Below, one piece after another: positions 1-9,267 of a stretch of 64,000 nucleotides of DNA. Made by a program: the position numbers and the translations under genes. Numbering within the stretch: position 1 is the first letter of the stretch; each line of letters begins with the position of its first letter. The stretch is taken from NCBI GenBank assembly GCA_964412815.1, contig CAYPQF010000026.1, forward strand, positions 186,001 to 250,000, written 5' to 3'. The DNA comes from JAOAFZ01 sp964412815 (GTDB lineage Bacteria; Patescibacteriota; Microgenomatia; UBA1406; GWC2-37-13). The notes beneath the pieces were generated by a model, which had not been told where the DNA came from, searched no databases, and worked only from the letters and a program-made list of their open reading frames with translations.

Positions 1-1153
1 CATTGGTGGTATTGGTAAAACGCGAGATTACCACTTCAGAAGCATGGGGAGCGATTAAGCGTAACATCTCATCAATATCCTTCCCTTGCTTAAAGGCAAC
101 TAAAAAGGGAAATTTCTTTTTTGGATATAATGTCGTCAGACTCTTGAGAAAGGCTGCCATCTTTTGCGGGTTATGTGCCCCGTCAGTTATGAGTGCTGCA
201 TTTTGATACCGGAATGTCTCAAAACGCCCGGCAAAGGTAACCGTCCTCAGTGAGGTGCGGACAACCTCTTCAGGGATTGGAAATGTGTCCCGCTCACTCA
301 GATACACTACGGCAGTCAACGCCAAAGAGGCGTTCTGCGCCTGGTACCTGCCTGAAAGGCCAACCATAAGGTCCTGGAACGCATAGGTACCGTACTGATA
401 ATCAAACAACACACCTTCGGTTGTCTCTCCGTGTATTGTATAGGTTTCGCCTTCTGTCAGAAACCTCAAATGTGACCCTTTTTCCTGTGCTATCCGGGTA
501 AAGACTGCGGCTACTTCCGGCTCCTGCGGTACGGAGAACGCCTGATTTCCCCGGTGCATAATATGCGCCTTCTGAAAGGCAATCTCCGGCAGTGTTGATC
601 CAAGAATATGCATATGATCGTAGCCAATGGTTGAAAGTAAGGCTACTTTCAGGGGATTTTCCACTACATTCGTGCCATCCAGCAGACCTCCCAGTCCTGT
701 TTCCACCACGGCATAATCTACCTGTTTATCTGCAAATACTGTAAACGCCAGTGCGATGATGACGTCAAAGTAGGTGGGCTGTCCATACCGGGTCGTTCTA
801 ACTGCCTCTATTACCGGTTGGATCTGTTGCAGGTAGCGTACAAATTCTTCTTCGGAGATCATCTGCTTATTGATTTGAATACGCTCGCGGACGGTGACCA
901 GATGCGGAGAGATAGTCAATCCGGTGGTAAACCCCAGATCAGTTAACAGTGCATGCAGAATGGTCGAGACTGAGCCTTTACCCGACGTTCCCGCGATATG
1001 AATAATCTTTACCTGTTCCTGCGGATTTCCCAACTGCTGCATGATGTATCTGGTTCGTTCCCAGCCCAGTTCACCTGGGAATGCGGTAGAACCCATTTTA
1101 GGAATGTAGTCGAGGATGTATTCTTCGGCTTCCTGGAACGTTTTCACTTTCAT
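1..1153 (-). CDS. folC: folylpolyglutamate synthase / dihydrofolate synthase (partial)
   Basis: This Mur-ligase-family enzyme adds glutamate to (dihydro)folate using ATP, in the cytoplasm. The frame is open to the left edge and the ATG is at 1151-1153, so about 384 residues are seen and the C-terminus is cut off. Visible motifs in order: P-loop AGTSGKGS at residues 54-61, SPHL, YFDVIIALAF, the VETGLGGLLDGTN block, the IGYDHMHILGSTL segment, FAGRFE, and the DGAHNP motif of the C-terminal domain. The order and spacing fit FolC rather than a peptidoglycan Mur ligase. It is divergent from glyA, so two folate-linked genes face each other across about 80 bp. I cannot tell whether it has both synthase activities. 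Confidence 0.93.
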   Translation of the reverse strand, partial: MKVKTFQEAEEYILDYIPKMGSTAFPGELGWERTRYIMQQLGNPQEQVKIIHIAGTSGKGSVSTILHALLTDLGFTTGLTISPHLVTVRERIQINKQMISEEEFVRYLQQIQPVIEAVRTTRYGQPTYFDVIIALAFTVFADKQVDYAVVETGLGGLLDGTNVVENPLKVALLSTIGYDHMHILGSTLPEIAFQKAHIMHRGNQAFSVPQEPEVAAVFTRIAQEKGSHLRFLTEGETYTIHGETTEGVLFDYQYGTYAFQDLMVGLSGRYQAQNASLALTAVVYLSERDTFPIPEEVVRTSLRTVTFAGRFETFRYQNAALITDGAHNPQKMAAFLKSLTTLYPKKKFPFLVAFKQGKDIDEMLRLIAPHASEVVISRFTNTTN

Positions 1154-1233
1154 AATAATCCACAGTTTACCATGCTCTCAGACAAAAACAATATTGATTG
1201 ATTTTTAAGTTCTACCGTGGTATTTTTGTAAGC

Positions 1234-2565
1234 ATGAAGTACCTACCACATATTGATCCCGTAATATACGACCTCATCAAAAAGGAGGAACAACGTCAAT
1301 CTGATACCCTCATGATGATTCCTTCGGAAAACATTGCTTCAAAAGCGGTCGAAGAGGCAGTTGGATCAGTGTTAGGCAACAAATATGCAGAAGGCTACCC
1401 TGGTAAGCGCTATTATCAGGGCCAGGAATTTGTTGATCAGGTCGAATCAATCGCTATTGACCGGGCAAAACAGCTGTTTGGTGTTGCAGCAGTTAATGTA
1501 CAGCCACACTCTGGCTCTCCAGCCAATTTCGCGGTCTTTACTGCTGTCATGAAGCCGGGAGACACATTGATGGGCCTGTCACTTTCTAGCGGTGGACATC
1601 TCACTCACGGAGCAAATCTGAATGCCAGTAGTCTCTATTTTAACTCTGTCCCTTATGAAGTCGGCAAAGACGGGTACCTGGACTATGACGCGATCCGTGC
1701 ACAGGCAAAAAAAGTACGACCAAAAGTAATTATCGCCGGAACAACCGCCTATCCTCGGTTTATTAAATGGGAGATCTTTGCAGAGATTGCCGAAGAGGTT
1801 GGAGCATATCTGCTGGCCGACGTATCACATATCTCCGGTCTGATTGCGGCAGGCGTCTACCCTTCTCCGGTCCCCCATGCGCATATCGTTACCACTACCA
1901 CTCATAAAACACTGCGTGGTCCTCGTGGCGCCATGATTATGACAACAGAAAAAGGTCTGGCAAAAGATGCAGATCTGCCAAAAAAGATTAACAGTGCCAT
2001 TATTCCCGGTATTCAGGGTGGACCGCATATGAATGCAATTGCCGGTATCGCCACGGCTTTAAAAGAGGCTGCTTCACCTGGTTACACTGAGTATGCAAAA
2101 CAGGTAATGACGAACGCAGCTACTCTGGCATCAGAGTTAACGACCCACGGATTTGATCTGGTAACAGGTGGAACAGACTCCCATCTGATTCTGGTTGACT
2201 TGCGCAATAAAGACGTGCTCGGTAACACCGTTGCAGAAGCACTTGAACATGCGAACATCGTCCTCAACCGAAATGGAGTGCCATTTGACCCGAATCCACC
2301 GTTCTATCCGTCAGGTATTCGCATGGGAACTCCCGGAATCACCAGCCGGAACATGAAAGAAGGCCAGATGAAGACCATTGCAGCGGTAATGAATGATGTG
2401 GTCACGGCATTAGCGGCTACCAAAAAACAAAAAGGATATACTCTGGAAGACGAAAAGAAACGTTCCGTTCGCAAGGAACTTATCGATGCTACCCCGGCTA
2501 TTGCAACAGCGCAGAAAACGATTCTTGCACTCTGTAAAGAGTTCCCGATCCAGCCGGAATACTAA
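1234..2565 (+). CDS. glyA: serine hydroxymethyltransferase
   Basis: The PLP enzyme interconverts serine and glycine and loads one-carbon units onto tetrahydrofolate. The full-length family signature is present: SENIAS near the N-terminus, the AEGYPGKRYYQG loop, the VQPHSGSPAN segment and the PLP-lysine motif TTTTHKTLRGPRG, ending with the GTPG-containing C-terminal domain. An in-frame ATG exists at 1198, but the ATG at 1234 starts the protein at the family's usual position and is preceded by a possible -10 TATTTT seven bases upstream. The length of 443 residues is normal. The folate link to divergent folC is suggestive but not proof of co-regulation. Confidence 0.96.
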   Translation: MKYLPHIDPVIYDLIKKEEQRQSDTLMMIPSENIASKAVEEAVGSVLGNKYAEGYPGKRYYQGQEFVDQVESIAIDRAKQLFGVAAVNVQPHSGSPANFAVFTAVMKPGDTLMGLSLSSGGHLTHGANLNASSLYFNSVPYEVGKDGYLDYDAIRAQAKKVRPKVIIAGTTAYPRFIKWEIFAEIAEEVGAYLLADVSHISGLIAAGVYPSPVPHAHIVTTTTHKTLRGPRGAMIMTTEKGLAKDADLPKKINSAIIPGIQGGPHMNAIAGIATALKEAASPGYTEYAKQVMTNAATLASELTTHGFDLVTGGTDSHLILVDLRNKDVLGNTVAEALEHANIVLNRNGVPFDPNPPFYPSGIRMGTPGITSRNMKEGQMKTIAAVMNDVVTALAATKKQKGYTLEDEKKRSVRKELIDATPAIATAQKTILALCKEFPIQPEY

Positions 2566-2617
2566 CACACAGTTCGGCGCTTTCTGTGTTTCCTTCGCTT
2601 ACATATAAAATATCTTA

Positions 2618-2623
2618 TATAAT
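2618..2623 (+). promoter_or_regulatory. -10 box TATAAT for the 2630 gene
   Basis: TATAAT ends six bases before the ATG at 2630, which would put the transcription start on the A of the start codon. No Shine-Dalgarno sequence is visible. This is one of the clearest members of the window-wide leaderless pattern. Confidence 0.6.
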
Positions 2624-2629
2624 AAAGGT

Positions 2630-2941
2630 ATGTTTATCGCCTTAATAATAGCCGATGTTATCATGGTTGGTGCGTTTGCTGCAGCCTACATGAGAATGCC
2701 GCCGCAACTGCCGCTCTTTTATTCGCGACCCTGGGGAGAAGATCAGCTGACCGATTTCTGGATGATTTTTCTGCTGCCCGTACTGATGCATATCTTCTTT
2801 TTTCTAAACTACTGGATGATAAAAAAGTACTTTTCCTCAAAGGATCATTTCATGCATAAACTGCTCTCTGTCTTTAATATTGCGCTGGTCACTGCAACCA
2901 CCGCGATCTTTTTACGAATTATTCTTCTGGTCGTACTATGA
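2630..2941 (+). CDS. small integral membrane protein, unknown function
   Basis: This 103-residue protein has about three hydrophobic helices (around residues 2-20, 41-62 and 78-103) separated by a short polar loop containing PLFYSRPWGEDQL. That loop motif looks conserved in style, but I cannot name the family with confidence. The stop codon overlaps the start of the downstream WecA-like gene (ATGA at 2938-2941), so the two are probably co-transcribed and translationally coupled. A role in envelope polysaccharide or lipid-carrier assembly is inferred only from that neighbour. Confidence 0.7.
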   Translation: MFIALIIADVIMVGAFAAAYMRMPPQLPLFYSRPWGEDQLTDFWMIFLLPVLMHIFFFLNYWMIKKYFSSKDHFMHKLLSVFNIALVTATTAIFLRIILLVVL

Positions 2942-4020
2942 ATCCCATCATTATTATCGCCGTCTCAGCGTTGATTTCCGCGCTGCTGACCATTCCCACT
3001 ATGGCGCTCGCCCGAAAGTATCAACTGGTGACAGACAAAAAGAAGCGCTTTCATCCGGCTCATACCCATAGTGGCGTAATTCCTCGTGCCGGCGGTATTC
3101 CGATATACGGGGCGTTATTGCTCTGTGCCATCATTTTTTTGCCTCTCAATAAAATAATTATTGGTATTCTGATCGCTAATTTTCTGTTATTGCTCCTCGG
3201 GCTAGCTGACGACTACTCTGATATCTCTCCTTATACCCGGTTTGTCGCGAATATACTCATCTCACTGGTTGTGGTACTGTTTGGTCTGGGGATTCCGTAT
3301 ATCTCCAATCCCTTTGGCGGCGTTATCCGCCTGGATCAGATCGTCTTTACCCTCAATCTGTTCGGAAACAGTCACACCATTCTGCTGATCGCAAACTTAC
3401 TGGCAGTTATCTGGCTTACCTGGATTATGAATATGGTGAACTGGAGTAAAGGGGTGGACGGTCAGCTTCCCGGCTTTGTTGCTATCACGGCGTTGTTTCT
3501 GGGATTGCTTTCCCAGCGATTTACCAGCCACGACATCTCCGCACAATCTGTCGCAACACTTTCGTTTATTGTTTCCGGAGCCTATTTAGGTTTCCTGCCC
3601 TTTAACTTTTTCCCGCAGAAGATTATGCCCGGCTACGGAGGAGGAGCTATTGCAGGCTTTCTCCTGGGTATTCTTTCGATTTTGTCGTTCGGTAAAGTGG
3701 GTACCGCTATCCTGATTCTTTCTATTCCGATGATTGATGCAGTCTATGTAATGATCCGCCGTATCAAAAATAAGAAGTCTCCCTTTAAAGCCGACTGGGG
3801 TCATTTTCATCACCGGTTACTTGAGATTGGCTGGGGAAAACGTCGCATTGCCATCTTCTACTGGATCATCTCTTTTTTCCTGGGTATCTCCAGCCTGTTC
3901 CTGGCAGGGATAGAAAAATTTGTTGCCTTTATCGGGATTGCGATCATGCTTATTTTCTTTATCATCATCATTGAAAAAGTAAAATGGGGCATTAAGTCAG
4001 ACGAAGCGCCCGCCTCATAA
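2938..4020 (+). CDS. WecA/MraY-family polyprenyl-phosphate sugar-1-phosphate transferase
   Basis: A glycosyltransferase family 4 membrane enzyme that transfers a sugar-1-phosphate from a UDP-sugar to undecaprenyl phosphate, the first step of cell-wall or surface-glycan assembly. It has about ten hydrophobic segments. Motifs seen are LADDYSD (the Mg-binding DD motif), NMVNWSKGVDG (the NxxNxxDG-like motif) and the cytosolic HFHHRLLE motif, which favours the WecA/TagO side of the family over MraY. The length of 360 residues is typical. It overlaps the preceding small membrane gene by 4 bp. The sugar-nucleotide genes downstream (6-10 kb) fit use of this lipid carrier. Substrate specificity cannot be read from sequence. 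Confidence 0.88.
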   Translation: MNPIIIIAVSALISALLTIPTMALARKYQLVTDKKKRFHPAHTHSGVIPRAGGIPIYGALLLCAIIFLPLNKIIIGILIANFLLLLLGLADDYSDISPYTRFVANILISLVVVLFGLGIPYISNPFGGVIRLDQIVFTLNLFGNSHTILLIANLLAVIWLTWIMNMVNWSKGVDGQLPGFVAITALFLGLLSQRFTSHDISAQSVATLSFIVSGAYLGFLPFNFFPQKIMPGYGGGAIAGFLLGILSILSFGKVGTAILILSIPMIDAVYVMIRRIKNKKSPFKADWGHFHHRLLEIGWGKRRIAIFYWIISFFLGISSLFLAGIEKFVAFIGIAIMLIFFIIIIEKVKWGIKSDEAPAS

Positions 4021-4045
4021 GGTCGCTTTTCTCATATTATCGTTG

Positions 4046-4051
4046 TATAAT
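4046..4051 (+). promoter_or_regulatory. -10 box TATAAT for miaB
   Basis: TATAAT lies 11 bases before the miaB ATG at 4063, leaving a predicted leader of about five bases and no room for a Shine-Dalgarno sequence. Confidence 0.5.
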
Positions 4052-4062
4052 GCGTTCACACT

Positions 4063-5301
4063 ATGAAGTACTTCATTAAAACATTTGGGTGTCAGCAGAA
4101 TGTAGCAGATTCTGAACGGCTTGAGGCCTCGTTTCAAGGGCGTGGCATGACACCAGCAGAAGGCTACTACGACGCCAACTATGTCATCGTTAATACCTGT
4201 ATGGTCCGTGAATCTGCCGAAAACAGAGTGCACGGACTGGTACACAATCTTGGCAAGATCAAAGAAGCGAAACAGAAACGCAAAGAACTGTATAAGATTA
4301 TTGTTACCGGTTGTATGGTGGGGGTCGCTTTCCGTGATAAGACAGGTAAATATCTGAATAAGATTAGATCACAGATGCCGGCCGTTGACGAATTCCTGCC
4401 CATCGAGGAAGTCGGCTTTGATAACGAACCCGTTCGACAGGATAAAACACATGCCTGGGTACCCATCTCGAACGGCTGTAATAACTTCTGCACCTTCTGT
4501 ATTGTCCCATTTACCCGAGGTCGAGAGATTAGCCGCCCCTACGAAGATATTATTGCAGAATGTAAAAAACTCCGAGAGAACGGGTATACATCGGTTATGC
4601 TGCTTGGACAAAACGTAAATTCCTATGGAGCTGATCTCATAGTAGGCGAAAACAATGTCCAGGTCATGCGCGATATCTCAAAGACCTATTTCGAAACTCA
4701 CGCAGAGGATATCAAAACCTATACCGTAAACGGTAAAGAACTAAAACCAGTCTATGTTCAGCACCTGGGCAGACATCGTATTCCAACACTCTTCCCCTAT
4801 CTTTTGGAAGAGGTAGCACAGATGGGCTTTACAAAAGTTGATTTTATCTCCTCCAATCCCTGGGATTTCTCCGACGAACTGATCGCAGTTATTGCCCGCA
4901 ATCCGAACATAACCCGTCAAATACATCTACCGGTGCAATCCGGAGACTCGCAGGTGCTCCGCCGGATGAATCGCTGGTATTCAAAAGAAGATTACCTGAA
5001 TCTGATACAGAAGATGAAAGAACAGATTCCCGGTGTCAGGTTTACCACCGATATTATTGTAGGCTTCTGTGGCGAAACAGACCAAGAGTTTCAGAACACC
5101 GTTGATCTGGTACAGAAAGTCGGCTTCCAGCGCGTCTATGTCTCGATTTATTCTCAACGGCCGATGACAGCTGCAACCAAGGTCTTTGCTGATGACGTGC
5201 CGCACCCGGTAAAAAAACAACGCTGGCAGATTCTGGAAAATCTGGTCAATAAACCGAACATGGAACATGAACAGTTTTATAACACCTATGGATCGAACTA
5301 A
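4063..5301 (+). CDS. miaB: MiaB-type tRNA methylthiotransferase lacking TRAM domain
   Basis: A radical-SAM enzyme that would add a methylthio group to N6-isopentenyl-adenosine-37 of tRNAs. The N-terminal UPF0004 domain carries its three cluster cysteines (FGCQQN, NTCMVRE, VTGCMVG). The radical-SAM motif is NGCNNFCTFCIVPFTRG, followed by LLGQNVNSYG and HLPVQSGD. Two oddities: about 45 extra residues follow LLGQNVNSYG, up to the VDFISSNPWDF segment, and the protein stops at residue 412 shortly after the point where the RNA-binding TRAM domain should begin. Its 3' end overlaps the next gene by 14 bp (5288-5301). MiaB is the best call; a related methylthiotransferase (MtaB/RimO type) is less likely. 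Confidence 0.88.
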   Translation: MKYFIKTFGCQQNVADSERLEASFQGRGMTPAEGYYDANYVIVNTCMVRESAENRVHGLVHNLGKIKEAKQKRKELYKIIVTGCMVGVAFRDKTGKYLNKIRSQMPAVDEFLPIEEVGFDNEPVRQDKTHAWVPISNGCNNFCTFCIVPFTRGREISRPYEDIIAECKKLRENGYTSVMLLGQNVNSYGADLIVGENNVQVMRDISKTYFETHAEDIKTYTVNGKELKPVYVQHLGRHRIPTLFPYLLEEVAQMGFTKVDFISSNPWDFSDELIAVIARNPNITRQIHLPVQSGDSQVLRRMNRWYSKEDYLNLIQKMKEQIPGVRFTTDIIVGFCGETDQEFQNTVDLVQKVGFQRVYVSIYSQRPMTAATKVFADDVPHPVKKQRWQILENLVNKPNMEHEQFYNTYGSN

Positions 5302-6064
5302 ATCCTTTTTAACCACCATCACCAAACAGGCAGGAAGAATCCTGCTCGACGCAGCTCAGAAACAGGCCGTCATCACCGAAAAAGAAGGACTGGGAAACTT
5401 TGTTACCGAGACTGACGTCAAGATTGAACAGTTTCTCATTCATTCAATCTCATCAGAGTTTCCGAACGACGGCATTCTATCAGAAGAAACCCATCAGGAT
5501 ATTGCAGCAGCTGAACAGGCAGAGCATCTCTGGATTATCGATCCGCTCGACGGCACCAGCAACTTCGTGTATAAGCGCAATTTCTCAGCCGTCTCAATAG
5601 CATACGCCTATAAGGGAATCGTGAAGATGGGATGTGTCTACGATCCCTTTAGCGAAGAGCTATATTATGCAGAGATCGGAAATGGCAGTTATCTGAATGA
5701 GGTTAAACAGTCTCTCCCCGAACGTCCGGAAACACACCGTCTGACCATCGGAACCGATAACTCGTACAAGCCGGGAACCGTCAAAAAGCATCTCCAGCTT
5801 GTCGGGCAGATTGAGCCCAGCCCCTGGGTAAGCATGCGGGGCTCAGCGGCTCTCGCGTTGTGCTGGGTTGCGTCTGGTAAAATTGATGTATATTTACACA
5901 CTGACCTCAAACCCTGGGACAGTGCGGCCGGTCTGCTGAATGCACAGGAAGCAGGGGCAATCGCCGTAAATCTGGAAAACAGCCCAATAGACTGGCGATC
6001 ACCGGAAGTGCTTGTGGGAGGATCAGCTGTTATTCAATCAGTTATTTCACAGTTTCACATATGA
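5288..6064 (+). CDS. inositol monophosphatase family phosphatase
   Basis: A Mg-dependent phosphatase of the IMPase/SuhB/CysQ superfamily. The metal-site motifs are all present: TETDVKIE, the acidic LSEETH, DPLDGTSNF and PWDSAAGLL followed by EAGA. The ATG at 5288 was chosen over the in-frame ATG at 5267 because it gives the family N-terminus directly; the gene then overlaps miaB by 14 bp and the next gene by 4 bp (ATGA at 6061). The length of 258 residues is normal. The substrate could be inositol phosphate, a sugar phosphate, or PAP/NADP. Position in front of sugar-nucleotide genes favours a sugar-related role, which is inference. Confidence 0.9.
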   Translation: MDRTKSFLTTITKQAGRILLDAAQKQAVITEKEGLGNFVTETDVKIEQFLIHSISSEFPNDGILSEETHQDIAAAEQAEHLWIIDPLDGTSNFVYKRNFSAVSIAYAYKGIVKMGCVYDPFSEELYYAEIGNGSYLNEVKQSLPERPETHRLTIGTDNSYKPGTVKKHLQLVGQIEPSPWVSMRGSAALALCWVASGKIDVYLHTDLKPWDSAAGLLNAQEAGAIAVNLENSPIDWRSPEVLVGGSAVIQSVISQFHI

Positions 6065-7077
6065 ATATTCTTGTCACGGGAGGAGCAGGATTTATCGGGG
6101 CTAACTTTATTTTGTACTGGTTAAAAAACCATCCTGACGATACAATCGTCAACCTTGACAAGCTGACGTATGCAGGCAATCTGGAAAATCTGAAAGAGGT
6201 TGAGAAGAACCCTCACTATCAGTTTATACATGGCGACATTTGTGATAAAGATGTGGTAGATAAAGCGATGCAGGGCATCGATACCGTGGTCCATTTTGCG
6301 GCGGAATCCCACGTTGACCGCTCAATTCTGGATGCAGCACCTTTTATTAAAACCAACGTCGAGGGAACGTATGTGTTACTTGAAGCCGCGGTCAAGCACA
6401 AGATCAAACGGTTCCACCACATCTCAACCGACGAAGTCTTCGGTTCTCTCCCGCTCAACTCGGATCTAAAGTTTACCGACAGTACCCCTTACGACCCTCG
6501 CAGTCCGTATTCAGCATCGAAAGCAGGGTCAGATCATCTGGTACGCGCCTATCATGAGACCTACGGACTGCCTGTTACCATCTCCAACTGTTCAAACAAC
6601 TTTGGACCCTATCACTTTCCGGAAAAGCTGATTCCTCTGGCAATTACCAATCTGATGGAAGGGAAAAAAGTACCGGTATACGGAGATGGATTGAATGTCC
6701 GTGACTGGCTGTATGTCGAAGACCACTGTCGCGCTATCGAAGCAATTCTGGAAAAAGGAACTATCGGTAAAACATATCTCATTGGTGGCTTGACCGAGGA
6801 TATTCCCAATATTGAGGTAGTAAAACGAATTATCAAACACATGGGCATGAATGAAGAGATGATTGAGTATGTCAAGGATCGTCCTGGTCACGACAGACGC
6901 TATGCTATAGACTGGAGTACCATCAACACAGAACTGGGCTGGAGTCCCCAATATAGCTTTGATGAGGCACTCGAGTCTACCATTTCCTGGTTTAAGGAGC
7001 ACACCGACTGGTGGCAGCGGGTAAAGTCAGGAGCTTATGCATCCTATTACGAAACACAGTATCATACAACCACATGA
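6061..7077 (+). CDS. rmlB: dTDP-glucose 4,6-dehydratase
   Basis: An extended short-chain dehydrogenase that converts dTDP-glucose to dTDP-4-keto-6-deoxyglucose, the second step toward dTDP-rhamnose. The Rossmann motif TGGAGFIG sits near the N-terminus, followed by LDKLTYAGN, the STDEVFG motif with its catalytic Asp-Glu pair, and YSASKAG (catalytic Tyr and Lys). The length of 338 residues is typical. The start overlaps the upstream stop (ATGA) and the TGA stop overlaps the start of rmlD, so translation is probably coupled through the run. No RmlA or RmlC homologue is visible in the window. Confidence 0.93.
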   Translation: MNILVTGGAGFIGANFILYWLKNHPDDTIVNLDKLTYAGNLENLKEVEKNPHYQFIHGDICDKDVVDKAMQGIDTVVHFAAESHVDRSILDAAPFIKTNVEGTYVLLEAAVKHKIKRFHHISTDEVFGSLPLNSDLKFTDSTPYDPRSPYSASKAGSDHLVRAYHETYGLPVTISNCSNNFGPYHFPEKLIPLAITNLMEGKKVPVYGDGLNVRDWLYVEDHCRAIEAILEKGTIGKTYLIGGLTEDIPNIEVVKRIIKHMGMNEEMIEYVKDRPGHDRRYAIDWSTINTELGWSPQYSFDEALESTISWFKEHTDWWQRVKSGAYASYYETQYHTTT

Positions 7078-7919
7078 AAACGCTGCTACTGACTGGTGGA
7101 ACCGGTCTGGTCGGGTCACGCATAACAGAGCTTCTTTCTGATGAGTATCGCTGTATAACGCTCTCTTCAGCGGATTTTGATATCACCAATGCCGCGCAGG
7201 TATCAGAGGTTATTGCACAACATCAGTTTGACTATTGTCTCCATCTGGCAGCCTACACAAATGTGGATGGGGCTGAAAAAGACTACGATACCGCCTATGC
7301 ATTAAATGTTACGGGTACAAAACATGTATTTGAAGCAGTACAACAAAAGCAAGCCGACTTTGTACTGTTTTCGACCGACTTTGTTTTTGATGGAAACACA
7401 CCTCCCTACACCGAAGAAAGCCCTACCAATCCAATCTCAGCATATGGAAAGACAAAATTGCTGGCAGAGGAGGTTGTTCAGGGTAAGGCAATGATTATCC
7501 GGCTCTCATTTCCGTATCGTGCCAAGTTTGAAAAGAAAAAAGACTTTGTTCGCACCATCATTTCCCTGCTAGAACAGCAAAAAGAACTCAAGATGATCAC
7601 TGACTCGACCTTTACTCCGACCTTTATTGACGATATCGCAGAAGCAACCCGGCTGCTGCTGCGTAACTTCCAGCCACAGGTCTATCATCTGATAGGAGGA
7701 TCATCCCTCTCTGTCTATGATGCCGGCAAACTCATTGCCAAAACCTTTGGTCTTAACGCCGATCTCATCTCTGAAACAACCTATAACGAGTTCTTTGCGG
7801 GCCGCGCACAACGCCCCCGCTACTCCGAAGTTACTTCTATAAGAAATACGTATCCCATGAAGACGTTTGAAGCAGGACTGCAAGAAATAAAATACCAGAT
7901 TGAGGAAGCCGTACGCTAA
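7074..7919 (+). CDS. rmlD: dTDP-4-dehydrorhamnose reductase-like SDR
   Basis: An NAD(P)H-dependent reductase that would complete dTDP-rhamnose from the 4-keto sugar. The N-terminus carries TGGTGLVGS, then HLAAYTNVDGAE, the STDFVFDG motif (RmlD proteins typically have STDYVFDG) and the catalytic SAYGKTKLLAE. The ATG at 7074 overlaps the rmlB stop and is preferred over an in-frame upstream ATG at 7011, which lies well inside rmlB. It has 281 residues. It could reduce a related 4-keto sugar instead, since the epimerase RmlC is not seen nearby. Confidence 0.85.
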   Translation: MKTLLLTGGTGLVGSRITELLSDEYRCITLSSADFDITNAAQVSEVIAQHQFDYCLHLAAYTNVDGAEKDYDTAYALNVTGTKHVFEAVQQKQADFVLFSTDFVFDGNTPPYTEESPTNPISAYGKTKLLAEEVVQGKAMIIRLSFPYRAKFEKKKDFVRTIISLLEQQKELKMITDSTFTPTFIDDIAEATRLLLRNFQPQVYHLIGGSSLSVYDAGKLIAKTFGLNADLISETTYNEFFAGRAQRPRYSEVTSIRNTYPMKTFEAGLQEIKYQIEEAVR

Positions 7920-7963
7920 AACATACTTGTTATTTTCTAGGTTATTCGTTATTATTAGTCTTT

Positions 7964-9262
7964 ATGACAATCACATTTATAGGACACGGGTATGTGGGAC
8001 TTGTGACCGCATGTGTCTTTGCAGATTTTGGTAATACCGTATGGGTTGTAGGAAGAACCCCGGAAAAGTTGGAACGCCTTCGTAATGGAGACCCGATCAT
8101 CTTTGAACCAGGCCTTCAGGAACTGCTCCAGAAAAACGTAAAAGCAAAACGCCTTATCTTTACTGATGACTTTAGTCAGGCAATTCCTCAGTCAGACGTC
8201 GTATTTATTGCAGTCGGCACTCCGCCCGGCAAAGACGGACATGCAGACCTGTCTTCAGTCTATTCCGTTGCTGAAGATATCGGAAAGAATCTTAAGCAGG
8301 GCTACACCGTCGTATCTTGTAAGAGTACGGTTCCCGTTGGTACCAACCTGGAAGTAAAAAAAATTATTGAAGGGGTTAAGCCGGAAGGCGCTGAGTTTGA
8401 TATGGCATCCTGCCCTGAGTTCTTGCGTGAAGGAACCGGTATTAACGATACCCTCTATCCAGATCGTATCGTTGTTGGATCTTACTCTCAACGTGCTATT
8501 GATGTTGTTCTGGAAGCCCATAAGTCTCTGACCGGTACCCGTGTGGTAACGGACCTTGCTTCAGCAGAACTGATTAAATATGCCTCAAACTCTATGCTGG
8601 CAACGAAAATTTCGTTTGCAAACCTCATCTCTCTCTACTGTGAGAAGACCGGTGCAGATGTAGAACAGGTACTCGAAGCAGTCGGTATGGATAAGCGCAT
8701 TGGTCGTTCTTTCCTCTATCCCGGTGTTGGCTATGGCGGCTCCTGTTTCCCGAAAGATGTTCAGGCACTCATCAGTACCGGAAAATCAATCGGCATTGAC
8801 ACAGCGCTGCTTGATTCAGTAGAAAAGGTAAACGAACAGGCAACCGCCAACTTTATTGAGAAGATTAAAGAACATGTGAAAGGTAAAAAAGTCGCTATCT
8901 GGGGTCTGAGCTTTAAACCTGATACTGATGATATCCGTTTTGCACCATCTCTCAAAGTAATTCGCTATCTGGTGGATAACGGCTACGATGTCCATGTCTA
9001 TGATGCAGAAGCACTTGACCATGTCCGCAACAAATTCGGTGATGCAATCCATTATTACACCGAACAGTACGAGGCAGTTCAGGGAGCAGATGCTCTTTGC
9101 ATCATCACAGAATGGAACGAATTCAAGCAGGCCAATCTACCGAAGATCAAGCAGTCCATGACTACCCCTCTTATCATCGATGGTCGAAATATCTACCAGT
9201 CCGATAAGATGAAAGAGTTGGGTTTTACATATATCCCGACTGGTAGAGCCCCAGTTTTATAA
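7964..9262 (+). CDS. ugd: UDP-glucose 6-dehydrogenase
   Basis: Oxidises UDP-glucose to UDP-glucuronate with two NAD+. The N-terminal Rossmann motif GHGYVGLVTA is followed by the VGTPPGKDGHADLSSV segment, the SCPEFLREG loop, and the catalytic cysteine in GVGYGGSCFPKD. The C-terminal domain contains WGLSFKPDTDDIR. The length of 432 residues is normal. A plausible -10 TATTAT lies eight bases before the ATG. It is followed five bases later by the UDP-glucuronate decarboxylase gene, which uses its product. Confidence 0.95.
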   Translation: MTITFIGHGYVGLVTACVFADFGNTVWVVGRTPEKLERLRNGDPIIFEPGLQELLQKNVKAKRLIFTDDFSQAIPQSDVVFIAVGTPPGKDGHADLSSVYSVAEDIGKNLKQGYTVVSCKSTVPVGTNLEVKKIIEGVKPEGAEFDMASCPEFLREGTGINDTLYPDRIVVGSYSQRAIDVVLEAHKSLTGTRVVTDLASAELIKYASNSMLATKISFANLISLYCEKTGADVEQVLEAVGMDKRIGRSFLYPGVGYGGSCFPKDVQALISTGKSIGIDTALLDSVEKVNEQATANFIEKIKEHVKGKKVAIWGLSFKPDTDDIRFAPSLKVIRYLVDNGYDVHVYDAEALDHVRNKFGDAIHYYTEQYEAVQGADALCIITEWNEFKQANLPKIKQSMTTPLIIDGRNIYQSDKMKELGFTYIPTGRAPVL

Positions 9263-9267
9263 CTGTT

